A DNA stretch of 64,000 nucleotides from JASGCP01 sp965263285 (lineage in GTDB: Bacteria > Bacteroidota > Bacteroidia > Chitinophagales > Chitinophagaceae): positions 62,001 to 126,000 of the forward strand of contig CBDHHD010000004.1 of the NCBI GenBank assembly GCA_965263285.1, read 5' to 3'. Of the stretch, positions 37,812 through 45,588 are shown piece by piece. Position numbers and translations under genes: made by a program. Each line of letters starts with the position of its first letter. Position 1 is the stretch's first letter. The notes beneath the pieces are model-generated. The model searched no databases and was not told the DNA's origin. It worked only from the letters and a program-made list of their open reading frames with translations.

Positions 37812-38315
37812 TCAACTGTTGTTTGATATATTTTGTATGTTTTTAATAATATGTGTTGTAGATATATTTTCTATAAGGGGATGCGTTATTACTTTTCCTC
37901 CATTTGCAATTACTTCTTTATAGCCTACAATTTGTTCTGTTTTATAGTCGCCTCCTTTTACCAATATGTCGGGTAAGATATGTTTAATAAGGGACAAAGG
38001 GGTTTCTTCATCAAAGATGATGACTGCATTTACAATATGTAAGTGGGCTAGTAGTAAGGCACGCATATCTTGTGAAATAATAGGACGATTCGGTCCTTTT
38101 ATTTTTTTTATACTTTCATCACTATTGATGCCTACAATAAAAATATCAGCTTCTTTAGCTGCTTGTGATAATGAATAGATATGTCCTCCATGAAATAAAT
38201 CAAAGCATCCATTTGTGAATACAATTGATTTTTTAAACATGCGAGCCGTATAAACAAATTTAAGCATATTAGACAAAGACATTATTTTATTTTCAAGTAA
38301 GAGAGATTCTTTCAT
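37812..38315 (-). CDS. rfaE2: D-glycero-beta-D-manno-heptose-1-phosphate adenylyltransferase
   Basis: Stand-alone C-terminal half of HldE (167 aa), a nucleotidyltransferase that makes ADP-heptose. VFTNGCFDLFHGGHIYSL contains the HxGH-type motif, VGINSDESIKKIKGPNRP binds nucleotide, and LVKGGDY is the family's later block. About 28 residues precede the fold; a later start is possible. Together with hldD it implies heptose-containing LPS. It follows lspA by 6 bases on the minus strand. Confidence 0.92.
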   Translation of the reverse strand: MKESLLLENKIMSLSNMLKFVYTARMFKKSIVFTNGCFDLFHGGHIYSLSQAAKEADIFIVGINSDESIKKIKGPNRPIISQDMRALLLAHLHIVNAVIIFDEETPLSLIKHILPDILVKGGDYKTEQIVGYKEVIANGGKVITHPLIENISTTHIIKNIQNISNNS

Positions 38316-38321
38316 ATTGTA

Positions 38322-39005
38322 TTATTTTTTTTGATTTGATGCTAATATAGACGACATGGACTGTCCTTTAAGGAATTTTTTATTAAATAATATAAGTGTA
38401 ATGATGCCTAAAGAAATAGACGAATCAGCAATATTGAAGACTGGATCAAAGAAAGTAAATGGCTGGCCTCCCATAATAGGCACCCAATTTGGCAATTGGA
38501 TATCAATAACAGGAAAATATAGCATATCTACTACTCTACCATAAAGAAAAGGAGCGTATCCTTGATGGGTAAAAGCAGATGAAATTGTATGCCAAGTATT
38601 AGGATCAATAGGATCGTAAGTTTGATTAAATATAATACCATAGAAAAGGCTGTCAATTAAGTTGCCCAAAGCACCTGAATAGATCATGCAAACACATATA
38701 ATAAATCCTTTGGATAGTTTTTTTTGGATAATTTTTTTAATAAAGAAGGTTCCCCAAATAACGGCAAAAAGTCGAAAAAGTGTAAGAAATATTTTCCCTA
38801 TATGGCCACCCCACTGAAATCCCCAAGCCATTCCTTCATTTTCTACAAATTGAAGTTTAAACCAATGTCCTAATATATTTACACTTTCTCCGGGATAGAA
38901 GTTTAATTTGATATAGAATTTTAATACTTGATCTATACAAATAATTGATAAAATAATAAAAATGGCATGTTTTATTTTCAAAATAGTATTTTTTAGCGTT
39001 AACAA
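38322..39005 (-). CDS. lspA: Lipoprotein signal peptidase (signal peptidase II)
   Basis: Inner-membrane aspartyl protease that removes signal peptides from prolipoproteins. 227 aa, longer than E. coli LspA, as usual in Bacteroidota. IDQVLKFYIK, NEGMAWGF, GALGNLIDSLFYG with the first catalytic Asp and FNIADSSISLG with the second are all present. Four hydrophobic segments are visible. It lies between rluD (7 bases upstream) and rfaE2. Confidence 0.95.
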   Translation of the reverse strand: MLTLKNTILKIKHAIFIILSIICIDQVLKFYIKLNFYPGESVNILGHWFKLQFVENEGMAWGFQWGGHIGKIFLTLFRLFAVIWGTFFIKKIIQKKLSKGFIICVCMIYSGALGNLIDSLFYGIIFNQTYDPIDPNTWHTISSAFTHQGYAPFLYGRVVDMLYFPVIDIQLPNWVPIMGGQPFTFFDPVFNIADSSISLGIITLILFNKKFLKGQSMSSILASNQKK

Positions 39006-39012
39006 ATATGAT

Positions 39013-40098
39013 TTAGTGAGATAAAGGGATGTCTAATGATTTTTTAGTTTCTTTTTTTATATGGGTTACATAATTTCTCCATTTTTCTATTACTAACTGC
39101 ATGTCGTTTGGTAAGACAGAATCAAAATGCATGTTTTTGTGAGTAGTAGGATGAACAAATCCTAACGTTTTTGCATGTAAAGCAACGCGTGGGCATATTT
39201 GAAAGCAATTATCTACAAATTGCTTGTATTTTGAAAAAATGGTTCCTTTAACAATATAATTGCCTCCGTATTCAGGATCGTTAAATAGAGGATGGCCTAT
39301 ATGTTGGAGATGTACACGAATTTGATGTGTTCTTCCTGTTTCTAATTGGCATTCTATTAAAGTAACATAGAAAAATCTTTCTAATACGGTAAAATGTGTA
39401 ATAGATTCTTTCCCCATTTCATCCGCTTCTTTATAATTAGTAAATTTTTTTCTGTTTTTTTCATCTCTACCAATATAAGTGCGAATGGTGCCAGTGTTTT
39501 CAATAACATTACCCCAAACCAATGCAATATATTTTCGTTTAACAGAATGATAATAGAATTGTCGACTTAAATGTTGAGAGGCAAATGGTGTTTTGGCAAA
39601 TACAATTAATCCAGATGTGTTTTTATCAATTCGGTGCACGAGTCCATAACGAGGTAGATCTTCTTCGGCTATTTCTATTTTTTCTTTTTGTAAATGATAT
39701 AGTACAGCTTGTACTAAAGTTCCTGAATGGTTTCCTATAGCAGGGTGAACAACCATATTCACAGGTTTATTAATAAGCAGTACTTGCTCATCTTCATATA
39801 CAACATCTAAAGGTATATTTTCGGGAGTGATTTCTTTTTTTTCTTTTGATGTCATTTTCATGAATACAATTTGATCTCCTGGTTTTACTTTGTAATTGCT
39901 ATTTACTCCTTTGCCATTTACGGTTAGCAAACCTGCATCAATAGCTAATTGTATCTTATTTCTTGTGGAATATTCTATTCTGCTTTGTAGCCATTTGTCA
40001 ATGCGAGTCGGTTCTTGTCCTTTATCTACCTTAAATTTCAGTATATCATAAAAACACTCTATCAATTCTTTGTCACTATCTTTTGTAATTGTCTTCAT
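39013..40098 (-). CDS. rluD: 23S rRNA pseudouridine synthase, RluD family
   Basis: 361 aa. An S4-like RNA-binding domain lies in the first 90 residues (RIDKWLQSRIEYSTRNKIQ). The catalytic Asp lies in YGLVHRIDKNTSGLIVFAKT. LETGRTHQIRVHLQHIGHPL and RVALHAKTLGFVHP are later family blocks. It modifies U1911/1915/1917 in E. coli; exact sites here are inferred. First gene of the rluD-lspA-rfaE2 run. Confidence 0.93.
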   Translation of the reverse strand: MKTITKDSDKELIECFYDILKFKVDKGQEPTRIDKWLQSRIEYSTRNKIQLAIDAGLLTVNGKGVNSNYKVKPGDQIVFMKMTSKEKKEITPENIPLDVVYEDEQVLLINKPVNMVVHPAIGNHSGTLVQAVLYHLQKEKIEIAEEDLPRYGLVHRIDKNTSGLIVFAKTPFASQHLSRQFYYHSVKRKYIALVWGNVIENTGTIRTYIGRDEKNRKKFTNYKEADEMGKESITHFTVLERFFYVTLIECQLETGRTHQIRVHLQHIGHPLFNDPEYGGNYIVKGTIFSKYKQFVDNCFQICPRVALHAKTLGFVHPTTHKNMHFDSVLPNDMQLVIEKWRNYVTHIKKETKKSLDIPLSH

Positions 40099-40177
40099 GT
40101 TATCTTGTCAGTCTTGTAGTCTTTTTTTACAAAAATACATTATTTTATTTGTAACTACTTAGGTACATGTTAATATG

Positions 40178-40227
40178 GCTAATCTTTTTTTTGAGGTGCT
40201 AAGTTTTTTTTATAAATGAGCATTGAT
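40178..40227. repeat. MITE family B arm fragment
   Basis: GGCTAATCTTTTTTTTGAGG and GTGCTAAG follow each other here without the rest of the element, directly before an IS1 remnant, the same arrangement as at 33724-33758. Confidence 0.5.
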
Positions 40228-40376
40228 ATTGCTAATTAAATATAGATTTATATATTTGCAATAAAAAAATGAATTGCTCAAAATGTAATAGTAAAAAGAA
40301 GTTAAGAATATTAAAATGATCATAGGTACTATTAATAAAAAAACAAACGATAAATTTCTATATTTAAATTAGCAAT
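40228..40376 (+). pseudogene. IS1-family remnant, mostly deleted
   Basis: Begins ATTGCTAATTAAATATAGA like the remnant at 33758 and ends AAATTAGCAAT at 40376. Only about 150 bp remain. MNCSKCNSKKKLRILK recalls the zinc-finger N-terminus of IS1 InsA, followed by a piece of the C-terminus. Confidence 0.65.
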
Positions 40377-40385
40377 GATAAAAGC

Positions 40386-40621
40386 ACTCTCTTAAGGTAT
40401 GAGTATAATGATGGAATAGATTTAGAAAAAGATTTAATTGAATTTAGATTTTCTATGATATTCACAGACGACATGATTCTTTTAAAAAAGAACTAAATGT
40501 AAAAACATCTTTTGAAGCGCTATAAAAGTGGTATCAACTAAAGACTGAGATATTTTATAAACTCCTACATTTGCATGTAGAAACAGTAGATTTTTATCAA
40601 CAGCCTTGTGAAACATAATAC
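40386..40621 (+). pseudogene. IS481 right-end remnant
   Basis: Matches 20475-20731 of the intact IS481 copy with many substitutions and small deletions, including KTSFEAL-type codons and the terminal TCAACAGCCTTGTGAAACAT. The left part is absent. It ends exactly where the small membrane-protein gene stops. Confidence 0.75.
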
Positions 40622-40822
40622 TTAAGGATTAGCTTGGATGTCTATTTGATGAAGTGTCATTCCTTCCATATTGGTGTGAAAAGTATAAAAGCCATGCCAA
40701 GCAGATGCTAATAAAAGAAGTATAAACATTACTATAAACATAATAATGATTGATTTTGTAAAACAACAAGCATTTGAAGAGCAACAGGCATTTGTGTTAC
40801 AACAAGAAGAATTTTCATGCAT
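40622..40822 (-). CDS. Small Cys-rich single-pass membrane protein, unknown function
   Basis: 66 aa. The first 20 residues carry three CC pairs in a repeating pattern (SSCCNTNACCSSNACC), followed by one hydrophobic segment of about 20 residues (IIIMFIVMFILLLLASAW) and a polar tail (GFYTFHTNMEGMTLHQID). A TAATTTTG element 22 bases upstream supports expression. With Cys in the cytoplasm the pairs could bind metal; this is inference. I do not recognise a family. The stop codon abuts the IS481 remnant, so the C-terminus may have been altered. Confidence 0.5.
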   Translation of the reverse strand: MHENSSCCNTNACCSSNACCFTKSIIIMFIVMFILLLLASAWHGFYTFHTNMEGMTLHQIDIQANP

Positions 40823-40843
40823 AAAAAATAATTTTAATACAAC

Positions 40844-40851
40844 AAAATTAC
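40844..40851 (-). promoter_or_regulatory. -7 element of the small Cys-rich gene
   Basis: TAATTTTG on the minus strand fits TAnnTTTG. The leader would be about 16 nt. A -33 box is not evident. Confidence 0.4.
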
Positions 40852-40975
40852 AAAATTTATATTATGAAAATAGGTTATTTTTGAGGGAATAAAATTTTTC
40901 GTAATTATTCAGGCGACTTAATAACTAGTTAAATATATTGGATAGTTGTAATAGTTTCTACATGTAAATAGTTGG

Positions 40976-41435
40976 CTAAATCCTTTTTTTAGGAATTAAG
41001 AGGTTTTAATCAAATGAAAGTTTGGTAACTGCCTATATATAAGTTAGTATTCGTTTTGTTATATTTGTTTCTTCTTTTTGTTTTGATATAAAAGAAAGAA
41101 ACAAAGAGCAAATAAAGGTTGCAGATAAGGGGCTACAAAATTACGGATTAGTACATTATTGAGAATGATACTGTCCAAAAATTGCTTTGTAAAATATGGT
41201 TTGAAACTGACCTAAAAAATCATGTATAGGTTCATACTCGTTTTTTATATCTTTTTCTTTCTTTTGTCTTGATACAAAAAAAGAAACAAAGAAAAAAATA
41301 AAGAAAAACTGACCTAAAAAATCAGTTGCAAAATGGCTTTTAAAAAACATAAAAATAAAGAAAAAGGGAAAGAAAAAATGTAACTATTTAGGTGCTATAT
41401 TAATATTTTATTTATTTTTGCATGATTACTTATTT
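40976..41435. repeat. Decayed MITE family B material, partly duplicated
   Basis: Begins GGCTAAATCC at about 40976. It contains two versions of the hairpin region (TTTGATATAAAAGAAAGAAAC and, near 41260, CTTTCTTTTGTCTTGATAC) and GATACTGTCCAAAAATTGC at about 41166. The termini are degraded. There is no credible gene between 40852 and 41951. Confidence 0.6.
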
Positions 41436-41943
41436 GGTATAACGATTTTTTTAGTGAGCGATGACAAAGATAATATATTTTTTAAAAAAACCAATTTATT
41501 TTTGGCTACGACTTTTTTGAGGTGCTGGAAGCTATGGATTATTAAATAAATATAAACATGGAAATAATAGGAAATATCTGATGAGGACTGCCCTCAGATA
41601 AAGAGCGTTACAAAACGAGGTGAGCGAAGCGACCAGCGAGAATGTGGAGGCGGACATTTTTATATATGAATCGTTATGATGAGCATAAAGTATGTACATA
41701 AAAGATCACTATGGATAAGCTCATCATGATTCATACCTAACCGCCTCCCATTCATTCTCGCTAGCGTAGCGAGCCGTAGTTTTGTAGCTCTTTATCTGCA
41801 GGCTTGATTTTTTCTTTGTTTCTTTCTTTTGTATCAAGACAAAAGAAAGAAAAAGATATAAAAAACAAATAATGAATCTATACCTGAGTCATTACAAAAA
41901 AAGGTGTATTTTAATACCTGCTCACTAAAAAAGTCGTTATACC
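41436..41943. mobile_element. Composite MITE family A, uninterrupted copy (508 bp)
   Basis: GGTATAACGATTTTTTTAG at 41436 and the complement at 41943 are its termini, and the 8-bp target duplication ACTTATTT is exact (41428-41435 and 41944-41951). It contains family B from 41507 in the reverse orientation and shows the arrangement before IS481 insertion in the copy at 19305-20989. Confidence 0.9.
41465..41472 (-). promoter_or_regulatory. Outward promoter at the left end of this family A copy
   Basis: TATCTTTG on the minus strand, with TTGG about 19 bases upstream, pointing out of the element toward lower coordinates, in the direction of the small Cys-rich gene about 640 bases away. Confidence 0.5.
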
Positions 41944-41951
41944 ACTTATTT

Positions 41952-42399
41952 ATAGAAATATAAATTGGGCACAACAAATGTTGATTTTTTGGTTAAGGAG
42001 CTGAGTGAGTTAAAGCTATTATTTTCTACACTTGAAAACAAATATAAAGTACTTGAAAATAAATACATTCTTCTTACGAAAGGACATGATTTAGTTTTAA
42101 ATGAGAATAACAGACTTCGTGAAGAGATAAAACAATTAAAAAGTAAATTAAATACGAATAGTAGAAATAGCCATAAGCCACCCTCTATGGATAGTTTTAA
42201 TAAGATCATAAAAAGGTCAAATAGTGGCAATGAATTAGATAAGAAACTACAAGGCGGTCAAATTGGTCATAAGGGCAAGAGTTTAGAATTTAGTTCTGTT
42301 CTTGATTATCAGGAGTTCATTTTGCCTGAGATTTGTTCTTGTTGTGGGGAAAGTTTATTAGGAGAGGAAGTTATTGAATATGGGGGGGAGGGAGTATAA
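41952..42399 (+). pseudogene. IS66 transposase, N-terminal remnant
   Basis: Coiled-coil start LENKYKVLENKYILLTKG and LNENNRLREEIKQLKSKL, then NTNSRNSHKPPSMDSFNK (the NSSKPPS-like motif of IS66) and the beginning of the zinc-finger region, PEICSCCGESLLGEEV. It ends abruptly in a poly-G tract just before the tandem array. A family A MITE inserted directly upstream. It is complementary in content to the C-terminal remnant at 2376-2843, but the two are not one gene. Confidence 0.85.
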
Positions 42400-42411
42400 A
42401 AAAGGAAGGTT

Positions 42412-42960
42412 ATATAAAAAGAAAAAAGCAGATTAAGAATAATCTGCTCTGTATTTTTTAATCTAAAATCTAATCTTATGTATTTATCATAGACAATTGT
42501 AGGCATAAAAAGTTTAATTGAGATTATAGATTTTTTTTTGTAGAATATATAAAAAGAAAAAAGCAGATTAAGAATAATCTGCTCTGTATTTTTTAATCTA
42601 AAATCTAATCTTATGTATTTATATAGACAATTGTAGGCATAAAAAGTTTAATTGAGATTATAGATTTTTTTTTGTAGAATATATAAAAAGAAAAAAGCAG
42701 ATTAAGAATAATCTGCTCTGTATTTTTTAATCTAAAATCTAATCTTATGTATTTATATAGACAATTGTAGGCATAAAAAGTTTAATTGAGATTATAGATT
42801 TTTTTTGTAGAATATATAAAAAGAAAAAAGCAGATTAAGAATAATCTGCTCTGTATTTTTTAATCTAAAATCTAATCTTATGTATTTATATAGACAATTG
42901 TAGGCATAAAAAGTTTAATTGAGATTATAGATTTTTTTTGTAGAATATATAAAAAGAAAA
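42412..42960 (-). repeat. Tandem array: four units of 133-135 bp plus a partial fifth
   Basis: The anchor GAAAAAAGCAGATTAAGAAT begins at 42421, 42556, 42690 and 42823, and a partial unit starts at about 42951. Each full unit contains AGCAGATTA-TTCT-TAATCTGCT, which on the minus strand is followed by TTTTTTCTTTTT, a canonical intrinsic terminator. The rest of the unit (AATCTAAAATCTAATC and TAGACAATTGTAGGC) has no coding capacity. The units are nearly identical, so the expansion is recent. It lies downstream of the ileS-to-glycosyltransferase operon. Confidence 0.85.
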
Positions 42961-43104
42961 ATAGGGATATTTTTTTTGAAGTGCTAAGAGAAATACAATC
43001 GTAACTACTTAGTCAACTCAATAACTTTAATCAAGGGTATTCAATAATTATAAATATGGAAATAATAGAAAGTATCTGATTAGGATGTTACTCAGATAAA
43101 GTGC
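42961..43104. repeat. Decayed MITE family B arm
   Basis: TTTTTTTTGAAGTGCTAAG near 42970, then AATATGGAAATAATAGAAAG and CTCAGATAAAGTGCG, all recognisable as family B. The central palindrome is missing. Confidence 0.55.
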
Positions 43105-43253
43105 GAGACCATAAAAAATATAGAAAAAAGCTGGCAAAAACCAATTCAAAATTGGGGTTATATTTTACACCAATTTATTATTATCTTTGCCGAAAGATTG
43201 ACAAAGTTCTTAGACAATTAAAAACCAACTTACACAATCTTTTTTATGGTCTC
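43105..43253. repeat. Short inverted-repeat element, family D (149 bp)
   Basis: Begins GAGACCATAAAAAATATAG and ends ATCTTTTTTATGGTCTC, a near-perfect inverted pair. The interior contains CTTTGCC and a near-palindrome ACCAATTCAAAATTGGGGT. One end-like sequence occurs alone at 9786-9799. No target duplication is seen. Nothing else is seen from 43254 to 43335. Confidence 0.6.
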
Positions 43254-43335
43254 GAAAAAATAGCCATATAGTATACAAAAGGCGGTTCATATAATTTTAC
43301 TATTAAATTTATTAGAAAGATCCCAAGTATATGAA

Positions 43336-44355
43336 TTAATTTTTTTCTATCCATTCATTAAATGATTGTAGAAATTTGGTTAATGTTAAAAAGTTACTTG
43401 GATGTTCATTTATATAGGAAGAATGAATATACTCGTTTTTATATAAAGCAAGCATTGTTTCGTATATTAAGTTAATATCAGTATGCTGAATAGAATGCGA
43501 GATGATATTATTTATATAATTGTCTTCATAATCATACTTTGTATGTATGATAGGTATTTTAAAATAAATACAAAGCATTATTCGTAGGAAACTTATATTT
43601 ATTTCTTTTATAAAGATACTGGCATAACAATGCTGAATCCAAATCTCAATAGGTAAACCTTTATAATGCTTACATACAATAATAGAAGATCTGTATTTAT
43701 AGTTTTTTAAGGTGAGCTCTATTTCTTTTAAATGGACATTGTTTTGCGTATAAATAGCCAGATGGATATCTGTTTGTTGCCATTTTTTTAGTAAAGAGAA
43801 AGCTTTTAGTATGATAATAAAAGAAGCGGTATTGAATTGTTCATCTAATATAAGGAAATAGGGTTTTTTAGACATTATATCTCTCCCAATCGTATAAGCG
43901 ATAGTTTGTTCCTTGTATTGCATGACCCATAATACTTTATAGTTTTGATTAACATGTAAAGGTGGAATAAGGTTAAGAAATAGTAGTGAATAGTGTTTTA
44001 ACACATTCTTTTTTTCGAATATCTTGTGGGTGGTATGGTTTGTGAAAACAATATAAGCTTCACGAACAGAAAAGAAAAAAGGTTTATCAAAACAAATTAT
44101 CTTTATAATAGCATTTTTTTTAATTTTCCTATAAATGGTTATTGTGTTTCTTAATGATAGTTTTAAAGAATTTTTTCGCTCTTTGTAAAGAGGTATTTGT
44201 TGTATGGAAGAAGGTAATGTAAGGACTTTTTTGGAAAAAATAATATATGAGTGATGAGGATATTCTTTTATATACTTTAATAGTATTTGAGTAATAAATT
44301 GCTCTTTTTCAATTTGTGCTATAGATGATGATGGCAGAATAAAAGCGATTGCCAT
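43336..44355 (-). CDS. Divergent glycosyltransferase-like protein (tentative)
   Basis: A 339-aa protein in the last position of the ileS-dksA-rbfA operon, 14 bases after rbfA. FILPSSSIAQIEKEQFITQIL at the N-terminus and HLAIYTQNNVHLKEIELTLKNY plus ASIFIKEINISFLRIMLCIYFKIPIIHTKYDY in the second half resemble a GT-B (GT4-like) fold with the usual late acidic region weakly conserved. No signal peptide. Family membership is uncertain and the substrate unknown. Confidence 0.5.
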   Translation of the reverse strand: MAIAFILPSSSIAQIEKEQFITQILLKYIKEYPHHSYIIFSKKVLTLPSSIQQIPLYKERKNSLKLSLRNTITIYRKIKKNAIIKIICFDKPFFFSVREAYIVFTNHTTHKIFEKKNVLKHYSLLFLNLIPPLHVNQNYKVLWVMQYKEQTIAYTIGRDIMSKKPYFLILDEQFNTASFIIILKAFSLLKKWQQTDIHLAIYTQNNVHLKEIELTLKNYKYRSSIIVCKHYKGLPIEIWIQHCYASIFIKEINISFLRIMLCIYFKIPIIHTKYDYEDNYINNIISHSIQHTDINLIYETMLALYKNEYIHSSYINEHPSNFLTLTKFLQSFNEWIEKN

Positions 44356-44369
44356 AATTGTAACTATAA

Positions 44370-44720
44370 TTATTTTTTAATTTGTTTTAACAATTCTTCC
44401 ATTTTAAATACTTGATCAATAGTATCATCCTCATAGAATTTTAAAAGAGGAATACGCCGAAAGGTTGTTCTAATACGAGAAGATAATATTTTTTTTATAT
44501 CTGCACTTCTTGCTTCTATTTCTTGTAAAGCCATTATCTTATCTTGTACTTGATAAAAACTTATATATATCCTTGCTTCAAGTAAATCAGGGGTTATGCG
44601 AATATGAGATATAGATATCATTCCTCCTTTTATGACATTAAGATGTAATTTGATAAAAATATCATTTATTTCTTTTAAAAGAACAGAAGACATTTGCTTT
44701 TGCCTTTTATTTTCTATCAT
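44370..44720 (-). CDS. rbfA: Ribosome-binding factor A
   Basis: 116-aa KH-fold factor needed for late 30S maturation and 16S 5'-end processing. The N-terminal RQKQMSSVLLKEINDIF, the middle MISISHIRITPDLLEARIYIS and SRIRTTFRRIPLLKFYEDDTIDQ, with the C-terminal helix EELLKQIKK, are characteristic. It lies 35 bases after the DksA-like gene. Confidence 0.92.
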   Translation of the reverse strand: MIENKRQKQMSSVLLKEINDIFIKLHLNVIKGGMISISHIRITPDLLEARIYISFYQVQDKIMALQEIEARSADIKKILSSRIRTTFRRIPLLKFYEDDTIDQVFKMEELLKQIKK

Positions 44721-44755
44721 AAAATTAAAGTATACTAATAAAAAAGAAGAAGAAA

Positions 44756-45577
44756 TTATGTCTCATTCTCATCCGTAAATTCTTTATTTTCTAAATTAAA
44801 ATTGTTTGGCTTTGATGAATTGCCTGACAATTGTATTTTTCTTTTACTATCATTTAGAATCATTTTTGATTCTAATGATAGTGTTGCATGGGGAACAGCT
44901 TTTAATCTATCTTTTGAAATTAATTTTCCTGTAAATCTACATATACCGTATGTTTTATTTTCTATTCTTGTAAGCGCCTTTTCTAAATGATTAATAAAAG
45001 TAATTTGTCTACTTGCCATTTGATTTAATTGCTCTCTATCATTACTTAATGATCCATCTTCCATGGTCATGAATTTACTACCTACATCTCCTGTATTTTC
45101 ATCTCTCCTAATGATTCCTTGTAAAAAGACAAGTTCTTTTTTTGCTGATTCTAATTTTTGATGTATCGTATCTCTAAATTCATTTAGCTCTTTATCGCTG
45201 TATCTTGTAGGCGAGTTATATTCTGCTTGAATAACAACTTTGTTGTTTTTTTCTCTCATATCTAAAGGGGTATATTGAGGAAGGTAAGAAATTACTTTTT
45301 TAGTATGCAACTTAGGGATTTTTATCTCTTCTATATGCGGATGCTTGTTACTAGTATTTAATAATTTAAAGTTATCTAGCGTTTTATTTTTTTTAGTAAA
45401 TTTGCTTTTAGACGACTCTATTTTTTTAGGCTCGATATTTTTGTCGATAGTTTTTTTGTGTATTTTTTTAGGTTTAATATTTTTGTTGGTACCTTTTTTG
45501 TGTATTTTTTTAGGCTCAATATCTTTTTTAATAGCTTTTTTGGCTATTATTTTAGTTTTAATATTTTTTTTTGCCAT
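44756..45577 (-). CDS. DksA/TraR-like protein with Lys-rich repeated N-terminus
   Basis: 273 aa. The C-terminal 150 residues match the Bacteroidota DksA/TraR-like family: LNEFRDTIHQKLESAKKEL coiled coil, MASRQITFINHLEKALTRIENKTYGICRFTGKLISKDRL and AVPHATLSLESK. Only one Cys remains of the zinc site. The N-terminal 55 residues repeat a unit like KKxIxKNIxPKKIHKK three times, giving a highly basic tail that could bind nucleic acid. It lies 11 bases after ileS, a placement often seen in the phylum. A role in transcription control is inferred. Confidence 0.85.
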   Translation of the reverse strand: MAKKNIKTKIIAKKAIKKDIEPKKIHKKGTNKNIKPKKIHKKTIDKNIEPKKIESSKSKFTKKNKTLDNFKLLNTSNKHPHIEEIKIPKLHTKKVISYLPQYTPLDMREKNNKVVIQAEYNSPTRYSDKELNEFRDTIHQKLESAKKELVFLQGIIRRDENTGDVGSKFMTMEDGSLSNDREQLNQMASRQITFINHLEKALTRIENKTYGICRFTGKLISKDRLKAVPHATLSLESKMILNDSKRKIQLSGNSSKPNNFNLENKEFTDENET

Positions 45578-45588
45578 ATCGCAACAAA

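Noticed and set aside
42412..42960. CRISPR-like array
   Set aside because: Units are wholly repeated with no variable spacers, each is over 130 bp, and there are no cas genes.
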